64,000 nt of DNA from Rhizobiales bacterium Ga0077525 (GTDB taxonomy: Bacteria > Pseudomonadota > Alphaproteobacteria > Rhizobiales > Xanthobacteraceae): the NCBI GenBank assembly GCA_001464835.1, contig LNDS01000025.1:1-64000 (forward strand), given 5' to 3'. How positions within the stretch are numbered: the first letter of the stretch is position 1; every line of letters starts with the position of its first letter. The position numbers and the translations under genes were made by a program. The notes under the pieces were generated by a model. It searched no databases. It worked only from the letters and a program-made list of their open reading frames with translations, and had not been told where the DNA came from. This document shows, in pieces, positions 1-9,119 of this stretch.

Positions 1-426
1 CTCGGCCTGTCGCTGACCGACCGCAAGCATTCGCGGCGCTTGCAATACATCACCGGCCACGCGCAGAGCGGGCAGTTGCCCGATGACATCGACTGGCGGG
101 CGCTCGCCGACAGCGCGACGACGACGGCCATTTATATGCCGGTGCGCACATTGGAAGCGCTTGTTACCCGCGCCCTCGCCGAAGGCCTCGATCCGCAAAC
201 GCCGGCCGTTGCCATCGCCCGCGCGACGCGGCCCGATCAGGAGGTCATCGCCTGCGCTATTGGCGACCTGCCGTTGCGGCTGGCGCAGGCCAAATTGCCC
301 GGCCCGGTACTGGTGATGGTCGGGCGCGCGCTGGAAGGGGGGCGCGACGCTCCGCGGTCTAGCGCCGGCGCGGCGGCAAACGCTCAGGTTCAGAGCGAAC
401 CGCCGAGGGCTTCGGCCGCGCAATAG
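1..426 (+). CDS. cysG: Siroheme synthase / uroporphyrinogen-III C-methyltransferase, C-terminal part (5' truncated by window)
   Basis: The frame is open from base 1, so the gene begins upstream and only about 141 C-terminal residues are visible. They carry late SUMT motifs: an LT-R-x-x-S-R-R stretch, YITGHAQ, ATTTAIYMP, and the ATRPDQ segment that in this family precedes the final strand. SUMT methylates uroporphyrinogen III at C2 and C7 with SAM to give precorrin-2, on the route to siroheme and cobalamin. Whether the N-terminal dehydrogenase/ferrochelatase half of CysG is present cannot be seen, so cobA is an alternative. Past the expected domain end (about residue 110) there is a low-complexity Ala/Ser/Pro/Arg tail. 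The last 68 bases overlap the 3' end of the convergent TPR gene. Confidence 0.82.
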   Translation, partial: LGLSLTDRKHSRRLQYITGHAQSGQLPDDIDWRALADSATTTAIYMPVRTLEALVTRALAEGLDPQTPAVAIARATRPDQEVIACAIGDLPLRLAQAKLPGPVLVMVGRALEGGRDAPRSSAGAAANAQVQSEPPRASAAQ

Positions 427-3400
427 CCGGCCGCGCCTGCGGCAGCGGCACGACATCGCTATCCGCAGCCTGGGCGTGCGCGCTGGTTGCCGTTGGCGCT
501 TCCGCGCGCGGTGGCGGCAGCGGCAGCGGGGTTTTTGTGGTCGCCTGAGGCTCCGTCACAGCGGCCGCGTTGCTCGTCATTGGTGGCGGCGCGATGAAAG
601 TTTCCGGCGAATAGACATAGGAACTGTACTGGTTATTGCGGATCGGCTGGTTCGGATCGCGGATGATGCGGTCGCCTTCGCGCCGGTTCTCGTAAGCCAC
701 GCCGCGCCCGCTGAAGCTGACAGCATAGGACGGCTTCGCATCGGCGGTCAGATCGGCCACGACCATGGTGCGGTCGAAATCGCGCTTGTCATAGGTGACG
801 ATGCCGCGGTCGAGAAAGGCGGTCGAGAAACTCGGATTTATCTTGATCGCCTGATTCATGTCGCTGCTCGAACGGTCGAAGTCGCGTTTGTCGTAATAGG
901 CAAAACCGCGGTTGTAGAGCGCCAGCGCATAGTCCGGATCGAGCGCCAGCGCCTGATTGTAGTCGGCAATGGCGCGCTCGGTGTCGCGCTTGTTGCGATA
1001 GGCGAAGCCGCGATTGTTGAACGCCCGCGCATTCTTCGGATCGAGCCGGACGGCCTGGCTGAAATTGGCAATCGCGGCGTCGAAATCGTTCTTGGCGTCA
1101 TAGGCGATGCCGCGGCCGTTGAAGGCGCTGGCAAGGTTGCCGTCGAGTTTGATCGCCGCGTCGTAATCGGCGATGGCGCGGTCGTAATCCTTCCTTTCGT
1201 AATAGGCGTTGGCACGGTTGAGGTAAGCGAGGGTGTAGCCCGCGTCCAGCTTGACCGCCTCGCTGTAGTCGGCGATGGCGCGCTCGGTGTCGCCCTTGTT
1301 GCGCCAGGCGAAGCCGCGATTGTTGCGCGCGATCGCGTTGCCGCCGTCGAGCTTGATGGCGGCGTCGAAGTCCTGTAACGCGCGTTCGTTGTCGCCGCGC
1401 ATGCCGTATGTCGTGCCGCGGTCGATGAAGGCCGCCGACAATTTCGGGTCGAGCCGCGTCGCCTGGTCGAAATCGCCGATGGCGCGCTCGAGGTCGCCTT
1501 TCATGCGATAGGCGCGGCCGCGATTGTTGAAGGCGAGCGCATTCTTGCCGTCGAGCCGGATCGACTGGCTGAAGTCGGCGATGGCGCGGTCGAAATCGCG
1601 CTTCTCCCGGTGCGCCAGCGCGCGATAGTAGTAGGCGCCGTCGTTGTTCGGCGAAAGCTGCAAGGCGGCGCTGAAGTCGGCGATGGCACGGTCCATGTCC
1701 TGCTTGTCGAATTGCGCGACGCCGCGCTGGTAGAAGCCGAGCGCGAATTTCGGGTCGAGCTTCACCGCTTCGGCAAAATCCACGATGGCGCGGTCGTTCT
1801 CGCCCTTGATCCGGTAGGCGATGCCGCGATTGTAGAACGCCAGCGCATTGGCGGGCTCGAGCCTGATCGATTCAGAGAAGTCGGCAATGGCGCGCTCGGT
1901 TTCGCCTTTGGCGCCGTAGCTCAAAGCGCGGTCGTAATAGGCGATCGCGTAATCGGGCTTCAGCTTGATCGCGGCATCGAAATCGGCGATGGCGCGGGCG
2001 TAATCACGCTTGAACTGATGGGCATTGCCGCGGTTGTAGAACGCGACCGCGTAGGCCGGGTTGAGCTTGATTGCCTGGTCGAAACTCTCGATGGCGCGGT
2101 CGACGGCGTTCTTGTCGCGGAACGCAAGGCCGCGATTGTAATAAGCCAGGCTATTGGTCGGATCGAATTTGATCGCCTGCTCGAAGTCGAGCAAGGCGCG
2201 GTCGATATCGCCCTTGGCGCCGTAAGCGACGCCGCGGTCGTTATAGCCTTGCGCATAATTGGGATTGTACTTGAGCGCTTGTGTCAGGTCGGCGATGGCG
2301 CGGTCGAAGTCGCGCCGGTTGGCATAGGCATTGCCGCGATTGTTCAGCGCCAGCGTATCGGCCGGATTGAGCTTGATCGCGCTCGCATAGTCGTTCGCCG
2401 CCTGGGCGTAATCGCCCATGTCGTAGCGGGCATTGCCGCGATTATAGAACGCCACTGCGTAGCCGCTGTTGAGCTTGATCGCCTGGTCGTAGTCCTGGAT
2501 GGCGCGCTGCGGCTGGTTCTTCGAGGCATAGGCGATGGCGCGGTTGTTGAAAACCGGCGCGAAATTCGCGTCGAGCGCCGCTGCCTGTTCGAAATCCGCT
2601 ATGGCGCGATCGGGCTCGCCCTTCAGTCCATAGACGATACCGCGATCGTTATAGGCGACGGCGTCGCCCGAACTCAGTTTGACCGCCTGGGTCAGGTCGG
2701 CGATCGCCTTGTCGTAATCGCCTTTGCTGGCCTGCGCATAGCCGCGCGCGTTGAAGGCCGCGGCGAGATTGGGATTGATGCGCGCCGCCTGGTTGAAGGC
2801 CTCGATGGCGCGGTCGTAGTCTTGTTTCTCATGCAGCGTGATGCCGAGATTGTAGTAGGCGGTCGCGCTCTTGCCATCGAGCTTGATGGCCTGCTCGAAG
2901 TCGGCGGCGGCGCGGTCGAAATTCTCGCGCTCGTAATGGGCGACGCCGCGGTCGAAATAGGCCATCGCGTAATTCGGGTTAAGCCGGATCGCGCTGTCGT
3001 AATTGGCGATGGCGCGCTCGATGTCGCGCTTCTGAAAAAAAGCCGTGCCGCGGTTGTAATAGGCGGTCGAGAAATTCTGGTTGATCCGGATGGCGCGGTC
3101 GAAGTCGCCAATGGCGCGGTCCATATCCTTCTTGGCCGCGGCGGCGATGCCGCGTTCGTTATAGGCGAGCGCGAAGATCGGGCTGACCTTGATCGGCTGC
3201 GCCAGTTCCATCACGTCGCGGTCATAGCCGCGCTGGCCGCGAATGTCGCCGGCGCGCGGGCTTAGCCCCACCGTAAAGTTCGGGCTGAGCTTGGTTGCGG
3301 CCTCGAAGTCGGCAATGGCGCGTTCGTAGTCCTTCTTCTCGTAATAGGCGATGCCGCGGTCGTGGATCGAATAGGCGTCCTTGGCATCGATCTTGATCGC

Positions 3401-6400
3401 CTGGGTGAAGTCGGCGATGGCCCGGTCGGTGTCGCCTTTGTCGAAGGAGGCGTTGCCGCGATTGTACAGCGCGGCCGCATAGTTCGGGTTGAGCTTGAGC
3501 GCCTCGGCGAAGTCGGCGATGGCGCGCTCGGCATCGCCCTTCTTGCGATAGGCGAGACCGCGATTGTTCAGCGCGATGGCGTTCTTCGGGTCGAGCTTGA
3601 GCGCGTAATCGAAGTCGGCGATGGCCTTTTCGGTCTCGCCCTTGGCGCCGTAGGCGATGCCGCGGTCGTAATAGGCGCGCACATAGTTCGGGTTGAGCTT
3701 GATCGCCTGGTTCAGGTCGGCAATGGCGCGGTCGTAGTCGCGCCGGTCGAAATAGGCGTTGCCGCGGTTGGAAAACGCGACGGCGAAATTCGGATCGATC
3801 CGGGTCGCCTGGCTGAAATCGTTGATAGCCTGTTCGACATCGCCCTTGGCGCGGAACGCAAGGCCGCGATTGTTGTAGGCGGTGGCGAACTTGCCGTCGA
3901 TCCGGATCGCCTGGCTGAAATCGGCGATGGCGCGGTCGAATTCATTCTTATTGCTCAGCGCCATGCCGCGCGCATTGAAAGCCTGCACGTTGCCGGCGTT
4001 CTGGCGGATGACCTGATCGAGGTCTTTGATGGCGCGGTCGTGATGGCCGAGCCGCTCCAGCGTCTCGCCGCGGTTGAGCAGGGCGACCATGAAGCTGGCG
4101 TTGATCGCCATTGCCTGGTCGAAATCCTTCAGCGCTTTATCCAGGTCGCCCTTGGCCTTGTAGGCCATGCCGCGATTGTTATAGGCCGCGTCGTAGTGCG
4201 GGTTGGCCTTGATGGCGCGGTCGAAGTCGGCGATGGCGCGGTCGATTTCGCCTTTGGCGAGGTAGATCTGGCCGCGATTGTTGAGCGCGGCGGTAAAATT
4301 CGGTTCGAGCTTGATGGCCTGGTCGAGGTCGGCCAAAGCCTTGCCCTGGTCGCCTTTGCGCTGATGCAGCAGAGCGCGGCTGTTGAAGACGCCGGCGAAG
4401 CTCGGATTGAACTTGATGGCCTGTTCGAAGTCCTGCAAGGCGCGGTCGATCATGCCGCGCGCGGCATAGGTATTGCCCCGCTCGGTGAAGGCAGTGGCGA
4501 ATTTCGGCTCCAGCTTGATTGCCGCGTCATAGTTCTGGATGGCGCGGTCGTAGTCGCCCTTGCCCTGCAGCGCGTTGCCGCGATCGACATAGCCGGCGGT
4601 GAATTTCGGATCGAGCTTCAGCGCGGTGTCGAAATCGGCGATGGCGCGGTCGAAGTCGCGGCGTTCGCGGTAGGCGAGGCCGCGCGCGTGCACCGCCTGC
4701 ATGTCGCGTGGATCGAGGCGAATTGCCTGCGACAGGTCGGCGATGGCGCGCTCGAAATCACGGCGCTCGTAGCTGGCCAGGCCCCGGTTGTAAAACGCGG
4801 CGGCGAAGTTCGGGTTGAGCTTGATTGCCTGATTATAGTCGGCGAAAGCCTGGTCGTCTTCCTGGCGGCTCATATGGCCGAAGCCGCGCGCATTATAGGC
4901 GGCGGCGTTCTTCGGGTCGAGCTTGATAGCGCGGGTGAAATCGGCGATGGCCGCCTCGAACTCGCCCTTGTGCTGGTGCGCCAGGCCGCGGTTGAAATAG
5001 GCGCCGGGATAGTTCGGATTGGCTTTGATCGCCTGGTCGAAATCGGCGATGGCGCGGTCGAAGTCGCGCTTCTTCTGATAGGCGTCGCCGCGATTGCTGT
5101 AGGCCGGCGCAAAGGCCGGATCGATGCGCAGCGCCTGGTCGAAATCGGCAATGGCGCGGCTGCCGTCGCCTTTGGCGTTATAAGCTAGGCCGCGCAGGTT
5201 GAAAGCGGCAGTATAGTCCGGCTTGATATTGATGGCGAGATTGAGGTCGGTAATGGCGCGGTCGTAATCGCGCTTGTCGTAGCGGGCATTGCCGCGCTCG
5301 AAGTAGGCGAACGCGTTCTTCGGGTCGATCAAAATGGCCTGATCGAGATCGGCGACAGCGCGCTCGAAATCGCCGCGATTGCGATAGGCAACGCCGCGAT
5401 TGTAGTAGGCGAGCGCGTTCTTGGCGTCGGACTTGATCGCCTGGCTGAAATCGGCGATGGCGCGCTCTTCGTCGCCTTTATTGCGCAGCGCCAGGCCGCG
5501 ATTGTAGAAAGCCAGCGTATTCTTCGGATCGATGCGCAGCGACTGGTCGAAGTCGGCAATGGCGCGTTCGGCGTCGCCGCGCGCGGCGTGTGTAATGCCA
5601 CGGTTGTAATAGGACAGCGAATCCTTGGGATCGAGCTTGATCGCCATCGTCAGGTCGGCGAGCGCCTTGTCGTATTCCCGCTTCTGGTAATACGAGACGC
5701 CACGGTCGTAATAGGCCAGCGCGTAGCTGTTATCGAGGCTGACGGCCTGGTCGTAATTGCGGATGGCGCGGTCGTAGTCCTGCTTGTCGTAATAGGCGTT
5801 GCCGCGGTTGTAATAGGCCAGTACGTAATTGGCATTGAGCAGCAGTGCCTGGTCGTAATCCTTGATGGCGCGGTCGACTTCGCCGCGGTTGCGGTAGGCG
5901 AGGCCGCGATTGTTGTAGGCGAAGGCGTCGCGCGGATCGAGTAGAATGGCCTGGTCGAAATCCTGAATGGCGCGGTCGACCTGGCCCTTCGAGGCATAGG
6001 CGATGCCACGGTCGTTCAGCGCCAGGATGTATTCGGGTTTGATCTTGAGCGCTTGATCGAAGTCCTGGATAGCGCGTTCATAGTCGCGGATGTCGCGATA
6101 GGCGAGGCCGCGGCTGGCATAGGCGACGGCATCGTTGCCGTTGAGCTTGATGGCGCGGTCGTAATCGGGAATGGCGCGGTCCGGCTCGCCTTTGGCGCGA
6201 TAGGCCATGCCGCGGTTGTAATAGGCGAGCGCGTCGTTGGCATTGAGCTTGATGGCGTTATCGAGCACGCCGATGGCGCGCTCGTAATTACGCTTCTCGT
6301 AATAGAGATGGCTCAGCGTCTTGATCGCCGTCGAATTTCTTGGGTCGAGCATCACTGTCTGCTCGAAATCCTGTAAGGCGCGCTCGGTGTCGCCTCGGTC

Positions 6401-6790
6401 GCGCAGAGCGAGGCCGCGGTTGTACCAGGCATCGACCTGTTTGGAATCGAGCCGGATGGCTTCGTCGAAATCGCGGATGGCACTTTCGGCATCGCCATTG
6501 GCGCGGCTGGCGATGCCACGTTCGATCAACGTCGAAGCTTTGTCCTTCTGCGCGGTAGCTTTGAGCCTTTGCGCGGCCGCCTTATAACGGCCGGCGGCGA
6601 TTCTTTGCGCCTTTGTGCCGGTGGCGATCACGGCGTCGCAACTAGCCACGCGCTGCTCGGCAGAAACCGACGTCGTGCCTTCGCACTGTTTGATTTGTTC
6701 GCGCGTCGCGGCCGATGCCGGCAGTACGGCAAGCAATGATAATGCTGCGACAGCAGCGCAAGCGATCGATGAATGTACTGGCCTGATCAT
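359..6790 (-). CDS. Giant secreted tetratricopeptide-repeat protein, 58 tandem TPR units
   Basis: A 2,143-residue protein. Residues 1-27 are a signal peptide (hydrophobic core, ends PASA-A). Residues 28-86 are a lead-in with two Cys. Residues 87-2058 split into exactly 58 consecutive 34-residue units with no insertion or deletion by hand count. The unit consensus is A-Y-x-N-R-G-x-A-Y-x-x-K-G-D-x-x-R-A-I-A-D-F-x-Q-A-I-K-L-x-P-x-x, a canonical TPR. Unit 33 (1175-1208) and units 57-58 (1991-2058) are strongly degenerate. Residues 2059-2143 form a Pro/Ala/Arg-rich tail. A superhelical periplasmic or surface scaffold is likely; the partner is unknown. It is far longer than ordinary bacterial TPR proteins. 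The stop lies 68 bases inside the convergent siroheme synthase gene. Confidence 0.9.
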   Translation of the reverse strand: MIRPVHSSIACAAVAALSLLAVLPASAATREQIKQCEGTTSVSAEQRVASCDAVIATGTKAQRIAAGRYKAAAQRLKATAQKDKASTLIERGIASRANGDAESAIRDFDEAIRLDSKQVDAWYNRGLALRDRGDTERALQDFEQTVMLDPRNSTAIKTLSHLYYEKRNYERAIGVLDNAIKLNANDALAYYNRGMAYRAKGEPDRAIPDYDRAIKLNGNDAVAYASRGLAYRDIRDYERAIQDFDQALKIKPEYILALNDRGIAYASKGQVDRAIQDFDQAILLDPRDAFAYNNRGLAYRNRGEVDRAIKDYDQALLLNANYVLAYYNRGNAYYDKQDYDRAIRNYDQAVSLDNSYALAYYDRGVSYYQKREYDKALADLTMAIKLDPKDSLSYYNRGITHAARGDAERAIADFDQSLRIDPKNTLAFYNRGLALRNKGDEERAIADFSQAIKSDAKNALAYYNRGVAYRNRGDFERAVADLDQAILIDPKNAFAYFERGNARYDKRDYDRAITDLNLAINIKPDYTAAFNLRGLAYNAKGDGSRAIADFDQALRIDPAFAPAYSNRGDAYQKKRDFDRAIADFDQAIKANPNYPGAYFNRGLAHQHKGEFEAAIADFTRAIKLDPKNAAAYNARGFGHMSRQEDDQAFADYNQAIKLNPNFAAAFYNRGLASYERRDFERAIADLSQAIRLDPRDMQAVHARGLAYRERRDFDRAIADFDTALKLDPKFTAGYVDRGNALQGKGDYDRAIQNYDAAIKLEPKFATAFTERGNTYAARGMIDRALQDFEQAIKFNPSFAGVFNSRALLHQRKGDQGKALADLDQAIKLEPNFTAALNNRGQIYLAKGEIDRAIADFDRAIKANPHYDAAYNNRGMAYKAKGDLDKALKDFDQAMAINASFMVALLNRGETLERLGHHDRAIKDLDQVIRQNAGNVQAFNARGMALSNKNEFDRAIADFSQAIRIDGKFATAYNNRGLAFRAKGDVEQAINDFSQATRIDPNFAVAFSNRGNAYFDRRDYDRAIADLNQAIKLNPNYVRAYYDRGIAYGAKGETEKAIADFDYALKLDPKNAIALNNRGLAYRKKGDAERAIADFAEALKLNPNYAAALYNRGNASFDKGDTDRAIADFTQAIKIDAKDAYSIHDRGIAYYEKKDYERAIADFEAATKLSPNFTVGLSPRAGDIRGQRGYDRDVMELAQPIKVSPIFALAYNERGIAAAAKKDMDRAIGDFDRAIRINQNFSTAYYNRGTAFFQKRDIERAIANYDSAIRLNPNYAMAYFDRGVAHYERENFDRAAADFEQAIKLDGKSATAYYNLGITLHEKQDYDRAIEAFNQAARINPNLAAAFNARGYAQASKGDYDKAIADLTQAVKLSSGDAVAYNDRGIVYGLKGEPDRAIADFEQAAALDANFAPVFNNRAIAYASKNQPQRAIQDYDQAIKLNSGYAVAFYNRGNARYDMGDYAQAANDYASAIKLNPADTLALNNRGNAYANRRDFDRAIADLTQALKYNPNYAQGYNDRGVAYGAKGDIDRALLDFEQAIKFDPTNSLAYYNRGLAFRDKNAVDRAIESFDQAIKLNPAYAVAFYNRGNAHQFKRDYARAIADFDAAIKLKPDYAIAYYDRALSYGAKGETERAIADFSESIRLEPANALAFYNRGIAYRIKGENDRAIVDFAEAVKLDPKFALGFYQRGVAQFDKQDMDRAIADFSAALQLSPNNDGAYYYRALAHREKRDFDRAIADFSQSIRLDGKNALAFNNRGRAYRMKGDLERAIGDFDQATRLDPKLSAAFIDRGTTYGMRGDNERALQDFDAAIKLDGGNAIARNNRGFAWRNKGDTERAIADYSEAVKLDAGYTLAYLNRANAYYERKDYDRAIADYDAAIKLDGNLASAFNGRGIAYDAKNDFDAAIANFSQAVRLDPKNARAFNNRGFAYRNKRDTERAIADYNQALALDPDYALALYNRGFAYYDKRDFDRSSSDMNQAIKINPSFSTAFLDRGIVTYDKRDFDRTMVVADLTADAKPSYAVSFSGRGVAYENRREGDRIIRDPNQPIRNNQYSSYVYSPETFIAPPPMTSNAAAVTEPQATTKTPLPLPPPRAEAPTATSAHAQAADSDVVPLPQARPAIARPKPSAVRSEPERLPPRRR
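617..6532 (-). repeat. 102-bp coding tandem repeat, 58 units (TPR array)
   Basis: The DNA has a strict 102-bp period matching the 34-codon TPR units of the protein encoded on the minus strand. Copies are diverged in sequence but keep the same length. The repeat composition also keeps antisense frames open for long stretches (for example 1610-3265 and 3362-5188 on the plus strand); I treat those as by-products, not genes. Confidence 0.9.
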
Positions 6791-6984
6791 ATTGGCTCAT
6801 CAGTTCCGGTAACGCGCACGCGCGATGCAAAGTCCCGTGTGCTGGTGGTTGCAATTTAGACCGGGTTGAGCGGCAGGAGTCGCGTCGTGCGATCATTAGC
6901 GCCAGTTAACATTAATTCGCTCAACGGCATCGGCGATAGTGCATTATCGTTTGCGGGTTAACGGCCGCGTGTTTCTCCTGGCGG

Positions 6985-7022
6985 TAAAAACTAAAACGGC
7001 GCCGCGTTAAACACGGCGCCGC
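6985..7022 (-). terminator. Intrinsic terminator after the CHAP-like gene
   Basis: CGGCGCCG at 6997-7004 pairs with CGGCGCCG at 7014-7021 around a 9-nt loop. Read on the minus strand the stem is followed by TTTTAGTTTTTA. It lies 26 bp beyond the stop of the gene ending at 7048. The rest of the 6791-7047 gap probably holds the promoter of the TPR gene; no other element was recognised. Confidence 0.75.
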
Positions 7023-7047
7023 TAAAAATTCAAAAGTGAAAAAACGT

Positions 7048-7641
7048 TCAATGGCTGTTGTTGCTCAGGGCCTGGGCGCGCGCCGCGGCCGCCATTTCTT
7101 CGAGCACGTAAGCGGGCGGCATCACATAAGCGAGCACGCGGTTTTTCGGGTACATCGATTCACGCACCATGTTGGCGCTGTTGCCCGACACCAAGATCGG
7201 ATTGCCCAGGCCGTCGGTGCCGCGCACGACGCCGACATGGCCGTTTTGCGGGCCGGCGCGGGTCAGGATGGCGATGGCGCCGACCCGCGGGCCGTCGAGT
7301 TTCTTGCCGAAGTCGAGGAAGGAGCGGGCGGCGCGCGACTGCGTGCCCTTGGCGCCGGCGCGCTTGATGACGAAATTCATGAAATCGGCGCACCACAGCT
7401 GGGTCGGCAGGCCGATCTGCTTGGCGGTGCGGCCGCGCCAGCGCAGCGCTTCGAGCAGCACGCCGGCGGCGCCAGGCACTTGCGCGGCGATTTCGGCTGC
7501 GTCGGTGCGGCTGCGCGCGATGGTTTCCTGCGGCTCGTTATTGGCGAAGCGCTCAGCGCGCTTTTCGTTCGCCGCGTGCGACGGCGTAGCGAGGCCCGCC
7601 GCGATGGCACAGATGATCAAAACTGCAGTCGACTGTTTCAT
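7048..7641 (-). CDS. Secreted CHAP/NlpC-like cysteine amidase family protein (TIGR02594-like)
   Basis: 197 residues from the chosen ATG. It begins with a signal peptide (MKQSTAVLIICAIAAGL, cleavage near SHA-A) and has AAGG just upstream. The open frame extends 63 codons further 5', but that extension is Arg/His-rich and precedes the signal peptide, so I reject it. The core has LWCADF (Cys84), an RAG-KGTQSRAARSFL segment and NGHVGVV (His135), the Cys/His pair expected of papain-like CHAP/TIGR02594 proteins. Such enzymes cleave peptidoglycan amide or peptide bonds; the exact substrate is not known. It appears monocistronic, between its terminator at 6985-7022 and the tonB operon. Confidence 0.7.
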   Translation of the reverse strand: MKQSTAVLIICAIAAGLATPSHAANEKRAERFANNEPQETIARSRTDAAEIAAQVPGAAGVLLEALRWRGRTAKQIGLPTQLWCADFMNFVIKRAGAKGTQSRAARSFLDFGKKLDGPRVGAIAILTRAGPQNGHVGVVRGTDGLGNPILVSGNSANMVRESMYPKNRVLAYVMPPAYVLEEMAAAARAQALSNNSH

Positions 7642-7893
7642 GACCTTCAATTCCCAACTTTCCGCCGGGGTGTCCAGCCTGCTTCTGCCGAAACATCTGC
7701 GCGAACCGGACACTCGGCGAACGCAAACATTGTTATCGTTTGGCATCCTTACGTTACGCGAATGTGATCGCAAGGTTGCATGCAGGTTCGTTCCATGAGG
7801 CTTGTGTTTATGGTTAACGCGCGAAAGCAATTGCGTTGATTCAACGGGCGAAGTTGCAATTCAGATATTTAAAATTTGAATCAAATTGCGTGT

Positions 7894-8685
7894 TCAGCGC
7901 GGCGGCAAATAGCGGATCGGCACCACAATGGCGATTTGCCCGCCGCCCAGTTCCGGCGGCGGCGGCGGAAACGGCGCGGCGCGATCGATCAAGGTCAGCG
8001 TTTCGCGGTCTAGCGCGCTGGAGCCGGAGCTGCGGACAAGGCGCACGCCGTGCGCGCCGCCGTTGCGGTCGACGGTGAAGGCCAGTTGCACGGTGCCGGT
8101 CTCGCCGCGTGCCTGCGCTTCGGCCGGATAGCGCTTGTTGCGCTCGAGCCTGGCGACAAGCTGCGAGCGCCAGTTCGGGATGGCGTTGGAGTCGCGGGCG
8201 TTGGCGCCGGGCGTCGGCGCCGCCGCGCGCTCGGCTTTGTTGTCGGCAGAACTGGCGGCGCGGGCGAGGCTGGCCGTGCGCTGTTGCGGCTTTTTCTTTT
8301 CGACCTTTTTTTCCGGCGGCCTGCGCGGCGGCAGCGCCGCCGTCAATTCCGGCAGTGCCGCCGGATCGGGCGGCAATTCGATTTTCTCGACCGGTTTTTC
8401 CGGTTCAGGCTCGGGCTCCGGTGTCGGCTCGACGAGTTTGCTTTCCACCAACTCAGGCTCAGGCTCGACCAGTTTGCTTTCCACCACGTCGGGCGGCATG
8501 TCGTTCGGCACAAGGGTTGGCGCGACCGCGACCGGCGCGAGGTCGATCAAGATCAGCGGCGCGCTGGCCACCAGATCGGCGCTGTCGTTCCAGCGCGCCA
8601 AGAGAACGGCCGCGGCTGCGCCGTGCAAGCCCAGCGCCAGCGAGAAATAGACGCCCCAGCGCAGTGTCTGCGATAGGCGGCTCAT
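7894..8685 (-). CDS. tonB: TonB family energy-transducing protein
   Basis: 263 residues. One N-terminal membrane anchor (about residues 10-31), then a long Pro/Glu/Lys-rich periplasmic spacer (about 75-150, with repeated VVESKLVEPEPE-type units and PEPEPEPEKP), then a TonB C-terminal domain (about 170-263: NWRSQLVARLERNKRYPAEA, GTVQLAFTVDRNG). It carries proton-motive energy from ExbB/ExbD to TonB-dependent outer-membrane receptors for siderophores, haem or vitamin B12. The start overlaps the exbD stop by 4 bases, so it is the third gene of the exbB-exbD-tonB operon. No receptor gene is present in this window. Confidence 0.9.
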   Translation of the reverse strand: MSRLSQTLRWGVYFSLALGLHGAAAAVLLARWNDSADLVASAPLILIDLAPVAVAPTLVPNDMPPDVVESKLVEPEPELVESKLVEPTPEPEPEPEKPVEKIELPPDPAALPELTAALPPRRPPEKKVEKKKPQQRTASLARAASSADNKAERAAAPTPGANARDSNAIPNWRSQLVARLERNKRYPAEAQARGETGTVQLAFTVDRNGGAHGVRLVRSSGSSALDRETLTLIDRAAPFPPPPPELGGGQIAIVVPIRYLPPR

Positions 8686-9113
8686 GGCGCGGCCTTTTCG
8701 GCTTCCAGACCGACCAGCGCGACATGCAAATAGCCGGCGCCGCGCAGCTCGTTCATCAGCTGCATCAGATCGCCGTAAAGTACTGTCTTGTCGGCGCGCA
8801 GGAACACGCGCTGCTGCCTGTCGCCGGACGTAGCGCGGTCGAGCGATGCGGTCAGAGCCGGGCGCGTGATCGTGTCATTGTCGAGCGCCAGGCTGAGATC
8901 GGACTTGAGCGTCAAGAACAGCGGCTTGTCCGGGCGCGGCGTTGGCTCTGCCGAGGCCGACGGCAGATCGACTGTAATATCCACGGTGGCCAAAGGCGCT
9001 GCGATCATGAAGATGATCAGCAGGACCAAAATGACGTCGATGAACGGCGTCACGTTGATTTCGTGCATCTCGCTCAAGCCGTCGTCGCCGCCGTGGTTGA
9101 GTTTAACGCCCAT
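8682..9113 (-). CDS. exbD: TonB-system proton channel subunit ExbD
   Basis: 143 residues. The N-terminus INVTPFIDVILVLLIIFMI has one transmembrane helix with the conserved Asp26, the residue proposed to carry protons in ExbD/TolR/MotB proteins. The rest is a periplasmic domain including VFLRADKTVLYGDLMQLM. It assembles with ExbB and TonB in the inner membrane. It starts 6 bases after exbB stops and overlaps tonB by 4 bases. TolR is the alternative, but the adjacent tonB with its long Pro-rich spacer favours ExbD. Confidence 0.92.
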   Translation of the reverse strand: MGVKLNHGGDDGLSEMHEINVTPFIDVILVLLIIFMIAAPLATVDITVDLPSASAEPTPRPDKPLFLTLKSDLSLALDNDTITRPALTASLDRATSGDRQQRVFLRADKTVLYGDLMQLMNELRGAGYLHVALVGLEAEKAAP

Positions 9114-9119
9114 GTTATT

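Noticed and set aside
476..5188. Long plus-strand open frames across the TPR gene (476-1378, 1610-3265, 3362-5188)
   Set aside because: They are antisense to a clear TPR array; the 102-bp repeat keeps the opposite frame free of stops. No domain, ribosome-binding site or start consistency supports them.
617..6532. CRISPR-like periodic DNA
   Set aside because: The 102-bp period is codon-based, with diverged copies and no spacer/repeat alternation; it encodes TPR units.
7873..7887. AT-rich palindrome AATTTGA-A-TCAAATT just after tonB
   Set aside because: No T tract or known operator match; it may be chance in an AT-rich gap.
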